From a virus, in IMG/VR virus record IMGVR_UViG_3300022924_000015, positions 1 to 35,855 of that record: DNA of 35,855 bases, one strand, 5' to 3'. The notes under the pieces were generated by a model that saw nothing but the letters and a program-made list of their open reading frames with translations, was not told where the DNA came from and made no database searches. Within the stretch, counting starts at the first letter, position 1. Every line of letters begins with the position of its first letter. This document shows positions 24,887 to 31,350 of the stretch, in pieces. Position numbers and translations under genes: made by a program.

Positions 24887-25038
24887 TGAGCAAGGTTCCT
24901 GTATGGGATATTTATATAAATTTAGGCGAGGCGACCTATAAATTACTAACAACAGATGAGCAGTATTTATACGATGCTTTTGATAATAAAGAACTTAAAG
25001 ATCCAGCTGGATATATAGAGGACGAATCTAAACAATGA
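24886..25038 (+). CDS. Hypothetical protein, 50 aa
   Basis: Acidic small protein coupled at both ends (TAATG and ATGA overlaps). Begins MSKVPVWDIYINLGEATYKL. No family is recognised; part of the early operon. Confidence 0.65.
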   Translation: MSKVPVWDIYINLGEATYKLLTTDEQYLYDAFDNKELKDPAGYIEDESKQ

Positions 25039-25160
25039 AAAGCTTTGAACAGATATTTAAAGAAATAGCCCAACCCCTCGTTGATGCTGGTCTATTCACC
25101 GAAGAAGAAGTATCAAAAGACTTAAACGAGATTTTCATAAAAGTAAAGGAATCGAAGTAA
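25035..25160 (+). CDS. Hypothetical protein, 41 aa
   Basis: Small helical protein (MKSFEQIFKEIAQPLVDAGL at the start) between ATGA and TAATG overlaps. No family is recognised. Confidence 0.65.
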   Translation: MKSFEQIFKEIAQPLVDAGLFTEEEVSKDLNEIFIKVKESK

Positions 25161-25363
25161 TGGAAGAGCAGACTCACGAGCAAAAACGTTTTGAGAGCGA
25201 CCGTCTGTCACTTATCCATAGAATTGTTTTTAACTCAGAATTAGGACGATGGGAATTAGCAGAAAAATACAGATCCCTCTACAAAGAAATTTATGGCGAT
25301 ATATCTGCTTACACACAACTACAAACACCACCAAGTATCATTAAGGAAGGTAAATCTAAATAA
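25160..25363 (+). CDS. Hypothetical protein, 67 aa
   Basis: Charged helical protein with a central SLIHRIVFNSELGRWELAEK segment, coupled to the recombination gene that follows by a TAATG overlap. It could be an accessory of the annealing protein, but this is only inferred from position. Confidence 0.7.
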   Translation: MEEQTHEQKRFESDRLSLIHRIVFNSELGRWELAEKYRSLYKEIYGDISAYTQLQTPPSIIKEGKSK

Positions 25364-26145
25364 TGAAAGAACTAAGACTACTCAAAGCCAACGAGATTGA
25401 TGTACGTATTGGTACGATCAATGAAAAGGGCGCAACGCTACTTCTTTACAAAGATGCCCGTGTAGATATGAATATCCTAGACGAGTCAGGTGTTAAGTGG
25501 CAACGTCGACATGATCTCATTAATGGAAATCTATTTTGTACCATTTCCATATGGGATGAAGATATTAAACAGTGGATTGAACGCCAAGATGTAGGAGTTG
25601 AAAGCAACACCGAAAAGGAAAAAGGACAAGCGTCCGACGCATTTAAACGTGCTGGGTTCAACTTTGGCATTGGTCGTGAGCTCTACACTGCTCCCTTTAC
25701 TTGGATCTCTGCAGACTCTTACAGTGCTTATAAGAACCCACAAACGGGTAAGTTAAGCACTTATGACAAGTTTGCTGTTGAAACTATTGGGTATGACGAG
25801 AATAAGGAAATTAACCAACTTGTTATTAAAAACATAAAGTCAGGTAAAGTAGTTTTTACGATGGGAAAGAAACCAGCACAAACAGGTGAAATCCGTGACC
25901 GTACAGCTGAGAGTAAAGAAGGTCCAAGTCCGATGGGTGAGCTAGAGACTGAAATTGGACGTGCTAAAAGGGCTGTATTTAACAGTCTTATAGACCTAGG
26001 GTATGAAGCCCCAGTGCAACAAAAGGCTTTTATTACACGCGTAATCAAAAAGAGCAGCATTGATAACTTAGACGAAGCTAATGAAGTTATGGATGCTATA
26101 GAGAATGAGCAAGGTATTAACGTTGATGGAAGTTACAATAAATAA
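25363..26145 (+). CDS. Rad52/Sak-like single-strand annealing protein, 260 aa
   Basis: The block at about residues 76-110 (DVGVESNTEKEKGQASDAF continuing KRAGFNFGIGRELYTAPF) is the signature of phage Rad52/22-type annealing proteins, with the helix-turn that binds single-stranded DNA. These rings anneal complementary strands in phage recombination and repair. The C-terminal part (about 175-260) is charged and probably mediates partner contacts. No exonuclease partner is found, though NinG is encoded 0.8 kb downstream, so a recombination module is present. Confidence 0.9.
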   Translation: MKELRLLKANEIDVRIGTINEKGATLLLYKDARVDMNILDESGVKWQRRHDLINGNLFCTISIWDEDIKQWIERQDVGVESNTEKEKGQASDAFKRAGFNFGIGRELYTAPFTWISADSYSAYKNPQTGKLSTYDKFAVETIGYDENKEINQLVIKNIKSGKVVFTMGKKPAQTGEIRDRTAESKEGPSPMGELETEIGRAKRAVFNSLIDLGYEAPVQQKAFITRVIKKSSIDNLDEANEVMDAIENEQGINVDGSYNK

Positions 26146-26146
26146 T

Positions 26147-26326
26147 ATGGATAAATCTGACGTATTCTTTACAAGTGGTGTGGTTTTATTTGTTGGTAAT
26201 ATTTTAACTGATGATCCCGTTAAGAGCACTGTACTATTAATATTTCAAACTATATCTTTAACGTTGCAAATAACTGCACTAATACAAGAATTTAAAGGAC
26301 GTACTAACGGATTGGATAATAAGTAA
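26147..26326 (+). CDS. Small membrane protein, 59 aa
   Basis: Two hydrophobic segments (FFTSGVVLFVGNIL and VLLIFQTISLTLQITALI). Start choice is uncertain: ATG 26147 follows the previous stop directly; in-frame ATGs at 26126 and 26105 would overlap the annealing gene. The stop overlaps the next ATG. No family is recognised. Confidence 0.65.
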   Translation: MDKSDVFFTSGVVLFVGNILTDDPVKSTVLLIFQTISLTLQITALIQEFKGRTNGLDNK

Positions 26327-26517
26327 TGAGTAAAGCCAAAGACACCGTTTCTTTTGTTGATAGAGTAAGAGTGGTGATAGCATTCCCAATTGTGTTGATT
26401 GGATTTTTGGTAGTTTTTGTCGCATTCGTGTTCCTACTTATTGGCGGTATCTTGATAAAAAGAGATATTATCGGTGAAAGCTTCGAGTTTAAACCTAACA
26501 CAACAGAAGAGGGATAG
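26326..26517 (+). CDS. Membrane protein, 63 aa
   Basis: A long hydrophobic stretch at about residues 16-44 (VVIAFPIVLIGFLVVFVAFV) in a small protein with a charged C-terminus. Coupled to the previous membrane gene by TAATG, so the two may act together. No family is recognised. Confidence 0.7.
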   Translation: MSKAKDTVSFVDRVRVVIAFPIVLIGFLVVFVAFVFLLIGGILIKRDIIGESFEFKPNTTEEG

Positions 26518-26518
26518 T

Positions 26519-26743
26519 ATGAGCAAGTGGCTTAAAAGGTTTGAAACAGAATATCTAAAAGAAGATAATGAGTGGTACCTTACAATGCTAGACATTTCTG
26601 ACCTAATGAAAAGTTATGGTCATAGCCGTCACATATCGGATGAAAAAGAATATGCTGCACGAGCAATTGGGTTTGTTCTTAGTCATATTGAACGTGAAGG
26701 TCAAAGAGTAAAAGTACGCCACGACCCCCTACAGAGTAAGTAA
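26519..26743 (+). CDS. Hypothetical protein, 74 aa
   Basis: ATG 26519 is chosen because AGAGGG lies just before it and the previous stop ends 2 bases earlier. Contains YLTMLDISDLMKSYGHSRH, which may be a small helical DNA-binding-like fold. No family is recognised. Confidence 0.7.
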   Translation: MSKWLKRFETEYLKEDNEWYLTMLDISDLMKSYGHSRHISDEKEYAARAIGFVLSHIEREGQRVKVRHDPLQSK

Positions 26744-26760
26744 TAAATAAGGAGTGAAAC

Positions 26761-26964
26761 ATGAAGACTACGAAAATAGCACCCGCTAAAGAATCTAAAG
26801 AATATGAGATTGAAGTATATGTTGCCTTTTACAAAGATGGTGGCATATTCGTGAATGCTCAGGAAGTTGGGAAAATTAACCATATCCCCACAGGAGACGT
26901 TGTTGAACGGTATACATTCAAAGTAGCAATGCCAAACAACTTTGTCCAACAGGAAGATATATAA
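26761..26964 (+). CDS. Hypothetical protein, 67 aa
   Basis: Small beta-type protein (YEIEVYVAFYKDGGIFVNA) with AAGGAG before the ATG. No family is recognised. It lies directly before the NinG gene. Confidence 0.7.
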   Translation: MKTTKIAPAKESKEYEIEVYVAFYKDGGIFVNAQEVGKINHIPTGDVVERYTFKVAMPNNFVQQEDI

Positions 26965-26967
26965 GAG

Positions 26968-27660
26968 ATGACAGTATTGAGTGCAACACAGCGAACAAAA
27001 AAGTGTAAGGAGTGTGGCAAAGATTTTTTGAGTTTCAACACTGTTCAGAAGTATTGCTCTCTCGATTGCGCAAAAATATCTCGACATATACAAACCGTAT
27101 CGAAGACTAAAAGTGCCGAAAAGCGCAATAAAGTACTATTTAAAAAGAAGTACGGTGAAAAAGTTGGTAAGGTGTCCTTATTATGTGCAGTTTGCAAAAA
27201 TCCCTACGATCGTTACGCATCACAAGTGAAGTTTAGGGGTAGTACCTATTGTTCTGTCACCTGCAAGGGAGTTGCACAATTAAAGTCAAAAACACGTACT
27301 CAACTTGTTAAAGGGTTAGACGTTGCATACTCAAGATATATACGAGAGAAGTATTCAATCAATGGTATGGTTTCTTGTGTTACTTGTAATAAGGTTGATG
27401 AACTGAGGCATATGCAAAATGGGCATTTTATGAGTCGTAGATACTATTCGACTAGGTGGTTAGACAAGAATTGCCACCCACAATGTTACGGGTGTAACGT
27501 GGGGTTATCTGGTAATTATGCGAGATATTCATTATTTATGATAGATACTTATGGTTTAGATGTATTACAGGAGCTTATAGACTTATCTACGCAGCCAAGC
27601 GAGCTGACTAAGTTGGAATTACAAGAGAAGATAGACTATTACAAAGGGTTATTGAAATAA
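26968..27660 (+). CDS. ninG: NinG/Rap-type recombination nuclease, 230 aa
   Basis: The second half has the NinG/Rap pattern: SRYIREKYSINGMVSCVTCN, HMQNGHFMSRR, then KNCHPQCYGCNVGLSGNYA. Zinc-binding residues there include C137, C140, C169, C173 and C176. The first 100 residues add two further zinc-ribbon-like units, C13/C16/C30/C34 and C73/C76/C95/C99, which is more than lambda NinG has. Members cut branched DNA such as Holliday junctions or flaps and partner with phage recombinases; here the Rad52-like annealing protein is the obvious partner. The gene ends 5 bases before the next promoter. Confidence 0.85.
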   Translation: MTVLSATQRTKKCKECGKDFLSFNTVQKYCSLDCAKISRHIQTVSKTKSAEKRNKVLFKKKYGEKVGKVSLLCAVCKNPYDRYASQVKFRGSTYCSVTCKGVAQLKSKTRTQLVKGLDVAYSRYIREKYSINGMVSCVTCNKVDELRHMQNGHFMSRRYYSTRWLDKNCHPQCYGCNVGLSGNYARYSLFMIDTYGLDVLQELIDLSTQPSELTKLELQEKIDYYKGLLK

Positions 27661-27665
27661 AGTAT

Positions 27666-27694
27666 TTGACTCTTCGCTTATGGTATGCTATATT
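27666..27694 (+). promoter_or_regulatory. Early promoter before the lysozyme-like locus
   Basis: TTGACT and TATATT with a 17-base spacer containing TTCGCTTATGG. It is the best match to consensus of this family. The transcript would carry a leader of about 107 nt before ATG 27808, with a GAGA/TCTC hairpin. Confidence 0.75.
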
Positions 27695-27807
27695 AGAAAC
27701 AGATAACTCAGAAGGGCTATCAACAAGAACCAGGGCGAGATGCAGACTCTCACGACATACGGTATAAGTCACCCCATAACGGTTCACTAATAAACAAAGG
27801 AAACAAA

Positions 27808-28035
27808 ATGGGCAAATCAAACAAAGCACAAGAATACGCAGACAAAACTAAAAAAGAATATACAGTTAAAGTAACTACTATCCTAAAGGTTATCCTTGTA
27901 GTAGCACTCATGATTGGTTCATATATTCTCGGATGGATTGGCAGAAGCGACTTTAGTAACGAAGTACGTGGCGAAGTTAAGACACAAATGTCCGCAGTAC
28001 AAGCTGTAGAGTCAGTGTCAAAAACAAAGAACTAG
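27808..28035 (+). CDS. Membrane-anchor protein, 75 aa, frame 0 part of a probable frameshift product
   Basis: Has one hydrophobic segment (about residues 27-46, ILKVILVVALMIGSYILGWI) after a basic N-terminus and a polar region beyond it. It stops at TAG 28033. The -1 frame is open from 27981 through this point and continues into a lysozyme-like domain, so a ribosome that slips in the last codons would produce an anchored enzyme. The last sense codons AAA ACA AAG AAC contain A-rich slippery sequence next to the stop. AAAGGAAAC precedes the ATG. Confidence 0.75.
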   Translation: MGKSNKAQEYADKTKKEYTVKVTTILKVILVVALMIGSYILGWIGRSDFSNEVRGEVKTQMSAVQAVESVSKTKN

Positions 28036-28427
28036 ATTTACCGTCACCTAGTTTAGAAGTTAAGACGGTAATTGAACCGACTATCGAAATAAAAGCTGAT
28101 GTAGAGCCTTTAAACGAGCCTACAGCGCCATTAACAAACGAACAGATAGTGCGTAATGCAGCTAACAAGTATGGTATCAGCGAGGACTATTTTGTCAGCA
28201 TCGCAAAGTGTGAAAGTTCTTTAGACAATATGAGAGTAAACTATAACTATAGTGAGAACGGCAAAGATTTTCCTTCGGGACTATTCCAACACCTGACGAA
28301 CTATTGGGATGCTCGTGCAAACAAGTACGGATACTCAGGAGCAAGCGTGTTTGATGCAGAAGCTAATGCTAATGTAACAGCACAGATGTTCCGAGATGGT
28401 TTACAGCGATATTGGGAATGTAAATAG
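28020..28427 (+). CDS. Lysozyme/transglycosylase-like domain in -1 frame, 135 codons
   Basis: From 28020 the -1 frame reads a Pro/Glu-rich linker (LPSPSLEVKTVIEPTIEI and on) and then a lytic-transglycosylase-like domain: AANKYGISEDYFVSIAKCES with a probable catalytic Glu, then DFPSGLFQHLTNYWDARANK and ANANVTAQMFRDG. No ATG, GTG or TTG exists in this frame between the upstream stop at 27978 and GTG 28149, so the linker can only be made by frameshifting from the membrane-anchor gene. GTG 28149 would give a 92-aa domain without the linker and has no ribosome binding site I can identify. A genuine mutation or sequencing error is the other explanation. Confidence 0.65.
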   Translation, partial: KNKELDLPSPSLEVKTVIEPTIEIKADVEPLNEPTAPLTNEQIVRNAANKYGISEDYFVSIAKCESSLDNMRVNYNYSENGKDFPSGLFQHLTNYWDARANKYGYSGASVFDAEANANVTAQMFRDGLQRYWECK

Positions 28428-28436
28428 TACCTTTAA

Positions 28437-28533
28437 ATAGTTAAGCTGTAGTTGTGCGGTCGCTGTAGTAGTTAATTGAGGCGTATACACCGAGACAAGA
28501 GACTACGACGGTCGCACCATACAGCTTAACTAT
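28437..28533 (+). ncRNA. Long imperfect hairpin, candidate structured RNA 1
   Basis: Bases 28437-28450 pair perfectly with 28520-28533 (14 bp); after a small internal loop, 28454-28462 pairs with 28509-28517 (9 bp with two G-T) and 28465-28469 with 28502-28506. Total about 28 pairs in 97 nt. No T run follows. It sits directly after the lysozyme-like frame, in sequence with no gene. Confidence 0.6.
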
Positions 28534-28535
28534 AA

Positions 28536-28616
28536 CTAATTGAGTCAGTACATGGACGCTTAAAGGAAAAGGAGAAATACCTAACCATTTAAGCGTCAAC
28601 CTTCTGACTGAATTAG
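28536..28616 (+). ncRNA. Long hairpin, candidate structured RNA 2
   Basis: 28536-28548 pairs with 28604-28616 (12 of 13), and 28555-28564 pairs perfectly with 28588-28597 (10 bp), enclosing a purine-rich loop containing AAAAGGAGAAAT. Only two bases separate it from the previous hairpin. Confidence 0.55.
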
Positions 28617-28640
28617 AGTACAAAGACTTATAGATGGTAA

Positions 28641-28720
28641 TGAGCGGTGTTGTAAAGGAAACCTACCGTACACGTGCACCTCGGAATTACGGAGACATGA
28701 GTTCGATTCTCATCCGCTCT
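28641..28720 (+). ncRNA. tRNA-like element with a 17-nt anticodon loop
   Basis: Fold: acceptor GAGCGG (28642-28647) with CCGCTC (28714-28719); D-like arm GTT/AAC with a loop containing GG; anticodon stem CCGTA (28666-28670) with TACGG (28688-28692), enclosing 17 nt instead of 7; variable region AGAC; perfect T arm ATGAG-TTCGATT-CTCAT (28697-28713). Arm spacing is otherwise that of a normal tRNA. The last 7 loop residues plus T (CTCGGAA) would be a canonical anticodon loop for CGG (Pro) if about 10 nt were removed. CCA is not encoded. An in-frame open stretch also crosses it, but the T arm and acceptor pairing argue for RNA. Confidence 0.5.
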
Positions 28721-28768
28721 TTTCTGTTTATAAGGTTAATAACAATATTTAGTAAGAAGGAGAATAAT

Positions 28769-28945
28769 ATGACTCATGTAATTACAGACCGAGAACGTAA
28801 AGTATACCTTCAAGATTTAAGAGTCCTAATGTCGCAACTCGTCGACGATGAACCTTACATTACTAATACTTTTAACAAGATTGAAGAATTACGCAAAGAC
28901 CTATTAAACGGTAAGTATATTCGATTTACCAAACCCAGTAACTAA
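28769..28945 (+). CDS. Hypothetical protein, 58 aa
   Basis: ATG 28769 follows AAGGAG by 6 bases, which fixes this start over an upstream in-frame ATG that would place the tRNA-like element inside the gene. The product is helical and charged. No family is recognised. Confidence 0.75.
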   Translation: MTHVITDRERKVYLQDLRVLMSQLVDDEPYITNTFNKIEELRKDLLNGKYIRFTKPSN

Positions 28946-28968
28946 CCCTTAATATAGATAGGAGATAA

Positions 28969-29184
28969 ATGACATACGAATTATTCACCGATGTAGACCA
29001 TACAGGCGAGATACGAGCAATGATTCTTGCACTAGGTAAAGATAACTACGCTGTGTCAGAACTATCGAAAGAAGAAATTAAATCGTATGCACATAAGCAT
29101 GGTATGAAAATATCAGTACGTAGCAGACCAAGGGATTTGAAAGTAGAAGTAAGGCTAAAGAAAGAAGTAATAGATAATGAGTAA
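28969..29184 (+). CDS. Hypothetical protein, 71 aa
   Basis: AGGAG precedes the ATG. Charged alpha/beta protein (begins MTYELFTDVDHTGEI) with a basic C-terminal part. It overlaps the next gene by 8 bases. No family is recognised. Confidence 0.7.
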   Translation: MTYELFTDVDHTGEIRAMILALGKDNYAVSELSKEEIKSYAHKHGMKISVRSRPRDLKVEVRLKKEVIDNE

Positions 29185-29416
29185 GCTAGACGAAATACTA
29201 GAAAATCCTCCTGTCGGTGGTTATGAATGGGAAGTATACCCAGACGATGTAGTTGAACAGAAGAAGGATGTTAAGAATTTATTTATGGAAATCATAGGTG
29301 AAGATGAGTTAATTCCAACTATAGACGAAGACTCAATTTTCCACCAGAGTGACTACAGGATAGTTACAGAAAACCTGTTAAGAGCAGAATTGCGCAGCAG
29401 AGTTAAAGAACTTTAA
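29177..29416 (+). CDS. Hypothetical protein with LF-IIGEDE motif, 79 aa
   Basis: Acidic protein with NLFMEIIGEDELIPTID, which resembles SLFIDVIGEDEKYVKID in the 96-aa protein at 32945-33235; both then end in a short LR..VK helix. They may be diverged paralogues. No function is known. Confidence 0.7.
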   Translation: MSKLDEILENPPVGGYEWEVYPDDVVEQKKDVKNLFMEIIGEDELIPTIDEDSIFHQSDYRIVTENLLRAELRSRVKEL

Positions 29417-29420
29417 AAAG

Positions 29421-29490
29421 ACCAGACCCCTAAACGGTTATGCGTGGGGATAGAGTGCATGTCGAATAACTCCAAAAGAGCAGTCTGGTT
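29421..29490 (+). ncRNA. Candidate structured RNA 3a
   Basis: ACCAGAC (29421-29427) pairs with GTCTGGT (29483-29489). Inside, CCC/GGG and ACG/CGT form a hairpin (29428-29448) with loop GTTATG. It lies directly after a stop codon and before the longer element at 29509, with no gene here. Confidence 0.45.
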
Positions 29491-29508
29491 GTCAAGGATT
29501 ATTAACAG

Positions 29509-29661
29509 TATTGAAGTCGTAGTGGTGCGCATATATGACGACCAGCGGTGATTAGCGTAAATGCTATCATCATAGGTGACTATACTCATCTCCTCTGCCC
29601 GAAATGCTGGAGAAAATTGAGACAAATCCTTAGTATGTGCGCCACCACTATCATTTCAATA
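29509..29661 (+). ncRNA. Candidate structured RNA 3b, closed by a helix of about 26 bp
   Basis: 29509-29535 pairs with 29634-29661, with one C-C mismatch, one bulged C and three G-T pairs. Inside: CCAGC (29542-29546) with GCTGG (29606-29610); TGAT(T)AGC with GCTATCA (29549-29569); and ATAG-GTGA-CTAT (29572-29583), a GNRA-type tetraloop. Together these form a branched fold. AGGAG of the next gene starts 10 bases later, so it could act as a 5' regulatory element or be processed into a free RNA. Confidence 0.6.
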
Positions 29662-29680
29662 ACAAAGTATAGGAGAAAAC

Positions 29681-29791
29681 ATGGACTTAGAGGCAGTACT
29701 GTTGGATCTGTATCTATATAGGCTACGAAGAGTTGGACGCAAACACATGACGTATGAACAATTACATGCTGAGTGGCTAGAGAGATCATAA
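29681..29791 (+). CDS. Hypothetical protein, 36 aa
   Basis: Short basic helical protein (MDLEAVLLDLYLYRLRRVGR and on) with AGGAG 8 bases before its ATG, immediately downstream of the structured RNA element. A real gene is likely because of the strong ribosome binding site; no family is recognised. Confidence 0.65.
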   Translation: MDLEAVLLDLYLYRLRRVGRKHMTYEQLHAEWLERS

Positions 29792-29803
29792 GAAATTATG
29801 GTC

Positions 29804-29832
29804 TTTCTTTTACAGTTCGCTTATGGTATTAT
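29804..29832 (+). promoter_or_regulatory. Early promoter with conserved spacer
   Basis: TTCGCTTATGG precedes TATTAT directly, giving an extended -10 (TGG); the -35 (TTTCTT) is weak. The start lies near 29839, just ahead of the gene at 29860. Confidence 0.6.
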
Positions 29833-29859
29833 AGAGACATACAAACAGAAAGGTATCAC

Positions 29860-30030
29860 ATGAAGACATTAGAACAAGCTATCAAACAAGTTATGACACC
29901 AGAGCAGACACAACGCTACGAATTAACACAGCGTCTTAACACTCGAATGAAGTCAAAATCTGAACTTGAAAAAGAAGCTAAAGCTAATGGACTCTGGGAC
30001 TACCGTAATAATAAGATTGTGGAGGCGTAA
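29860..30030 (+). CDS. Hypothetical protein, 56 aa
   Basis: ATG 29860 follows AGAAAGG and lies after the promoter; upstream in-frame starts lie inside the promoter. Helical, highly charged (MTPEQTQRYELTQRLNTRMK). Stop overlaps the next ATG. Confidence 0.7.
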   Translation: MKTLEQAIKQVMTPEQTQRYELTQRLNTRMKSKSELEKEAKANGLWDYRNNKIVEA

Positions 30031-30188
30031 TGCTTAACTTCTTTAACGAAAACATCCTTCCATTAAGTGAACAGCTCCAGGCAACTCTTGATGCTAGAGA
30101 GCTAAGGGACGACAAAGATCGCGCCGACGCGAGGATCGAAGAAGACGAAGCTAAGGCGGCTAAAGACCTAGACGGGTGTGAAAGCTAA
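30030..30188 (+). CDS. Hypothetical protein, 52 aa
   Basis: Acidic C-terminus (DRADARIEEDEAKAAKDLDG), a likely charged helix. Starts and ends in TAATG overlaps. No family is recognised. Confidence 0.65.
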   Translation: MLNFFNENILPLSEQLQATLDARELRDDKDRADARIEEDEAKAAKDLDGCES

Positions 30189-30490
30189 TGAAGAAGCCCT
30201 TAACTAAGAAACAAGAGCTTGTACTGACAGTGATCGAAGGGAACCCAGGCGTCCAGGACGATGAGATGAAGCTCTTAGAGGCTGTGTGGCGTTACGAAAA
30301 CTGGGACGACACCAAATCCCTGTATTGGAACTTAACACGCGTCACACACCCTGAAACGATCTCCAGGGCTAGGAGATTCCTACACGAGCATGGACGAATC
30401 AAGTATTCAGACGAAGCAGACACACGACGCTACACCCAGTACATAGAAATGACCAACGAATACGGCGAACGGGTGATGAAAGCACTATGA
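30188..30490 (+). CDS. Winged-helix-like DNA-binding protein, 100 aa
   Basis: TKKQELVLTVIEGNPGVQDD at the start and ETISRARRFLHEHGRIKYSD later fit a small helix-turn-helix plus wing pattern used by phage regulatory or replication proteins. There is no direct motif proof. It overlaps the next gene by ATGA, which encodes another HTH-like protein. Confidence 0.6.
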   Translation: MKKPLTKKQELVLTVIEGNPGVQDDEMKLLEAVWRYENWDDTKSLYWNLTRVTHPETISRARRFLHEHGRIKYSDEADTRRYTQYIEMTNEYGERVMKAL

Positions 30491-30627
30491 ACCGCTGGGA
30501 AAAAGAATACGCAAGAGAACTTTGGTCAGATGGCTGGACGGCAATAGAGCTGGCACAAATGTACGGAGTTACCACGTGGAGAATTTATTACATAACAAGA
30601 GGCGTAAAGCGCCCACAACGAATCTAA
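30487..30627 (+). CDS. Helix-turn-helix micro-protein, 46 aa
   Basis: LWSDGWTAIELAQMYGVTTW followed by RIYYITRGVKRP matches an HTH of the resolvase/Myb type (helix, turn with G, recognition helix). It is coupled to the winged-helix-like gene, so the two may form a DNA-binding pair. It is short for a stand-alone regulator. Confidence 0.65.
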   Translation: MNRWEKEYARELWSDGWTAIELAQMYGVTTWRIYYITRGVKRPQRI

Positions 30628-30637
30628 AGGAGATTAC

Positions 30638-30877
30638 ATGACAGAGAAAAGACTAGACCCAATGTTCACGAAGAACAAACGTAGCATCGCAGCAAAAGAG
30701 CGCGCCCGTAAACAGAAGGAATTAAACCCCGACCACTTCTCAAAAGCTGGTCAAAAGGGTGGATCAGTCCGTGGTATCACCAAAGGCTTCGGATCAATGG
30801 ACGTAGAGCAGCACAAGAAGCTTTCTAGAGACGCTATTAATAAAAGGTGGGGTAAAGATGTCAAGCAAGCAGATTAA
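30638..30877 (+). CDS. Small basic protein with KGG motif, 79 aa
   Basis: Contains FSKAGQKGGSVRGITKGFGS and HKKLSRDAINKRWG, a basic Lys/Gly-rich pattern similar to small KGG-type phage and stress proteins. GGAG lies before the ATG. It may bind nucleic acid; no direct evidence. Confidence 0.7.
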   Translation: MTEKRLDPMFTKNKRSIAAKERARKQKELNPDHFSKAGQKGGSVRGITKGFGSMDVEQHKKLSRDAINKRWGKDVKQAD

Positions 30878-30953
30878 TTACACCCTCAAATTTGAACAAG
30901 ATAAGACCCTGCGAACCATTAAAAAGGAACTCAGACGGAGAACGCAATCATGA
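30858..30953 (+). CDS. Basic micro-protein, 31 aa
   Basis: Begins MSSKQINYTLKFEQDKTLRT and ends in a run of Arg. Overlaps the preceding gene by 20 bases and the following ATG by ATGA; GGTGGGG lies just before the ATG. Coding is plausible but unproven. Confidence 0.45.
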   Translation: MSSKQINYTLKFEQDKTLRTIKKELRRRTQS

Positions 30954-31015
30954 ACCTACAAGAATCAGCAAAACTAACATGCGAGTTTGAACAGACTTGT
31001 CAGGTAGGTGTGTAA
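30950..31015 (+). CDS. Possible micro-protein, 21 aa
   Basis: A 21-residue frame between ATGA and TAATG overlaps, product MNLQESAKLTCEFEQTCQVG plus one. GGAG precedes the ATG. It could simply couple translation between its neighbours. Confidence 0.4.
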   Translation: MNLQESAKLTCEFEQTCQVGV

Positions 31016-31350
31016 TGGACGAAGAACTTTTTGACCTATGTAGAGAAGTTTCAGATAAAACAGGTTGGCACTCTAAGGATTTACGTTTGCTAGGTAGGGG
31101 GGTGAAAGACGTTGTAGAAATGTTCCCCCTCTATACCAGTGATTTCATTCTAGAGAAGTTGCCAAAGTACATTGCAAAACCAACGACTGCATATTTAACA
31201 GTTATGGTTGGACATTCAAGCGGTGGGTATATCGCTGGTTTTTATCAGAGAGTACCTAGACACTGGTTTCACTCTCAGAGTGCTGACACCCCACTCAAAA
31301 GTCTACTTAAACTCACGATTGCACTCCACGAAGCAAAGGAACTAAAATAA
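31015..31350 (+). CDS. Hypothetical protein, 111 aa
   Basis: ATG 31015 is in TAATG overlap with the preceding frame. Contains WHSKDLRLLGRGVKDVVEMF and VMVGHSSGGYIAGFYQRVPR. No family is recognised. Part of the early operon. Confidence 0.7.
   Translation: MDEELFDLCREVSDKTGWHSKDLRLLGRGVKDVVEMFPLYTSDFILEKLPKYIAKPTTAYLTVMVGHSSGGYIAGFYQRVPRHWFHSQSADTPLKSLLKLTIALHEAKELK

Noticed and set aside
26200-26225. CTGATGA as a hammerhead ribozyme core
   Set aside because: It lies in a coding region and there is no matching GAAA and third helix.
28441-28623. 60-aa frame on the minus strand
   Set aside because: It lies within the two long hairpins and has no ribosome binding site; the pairing explains the sequence better.
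28641-28720. tmRNA
   Set aside because: No tag reading frame, no conserved tmRNA 5' end and far too short.
28634-28768. Upstream extension of the 58-aa gene through the tRNA-like element
   Set aside because: AAGGAG before ATG 28769 fixes the start, and the upstream part coincides with acceptor, anticodon and T-arm pairing.
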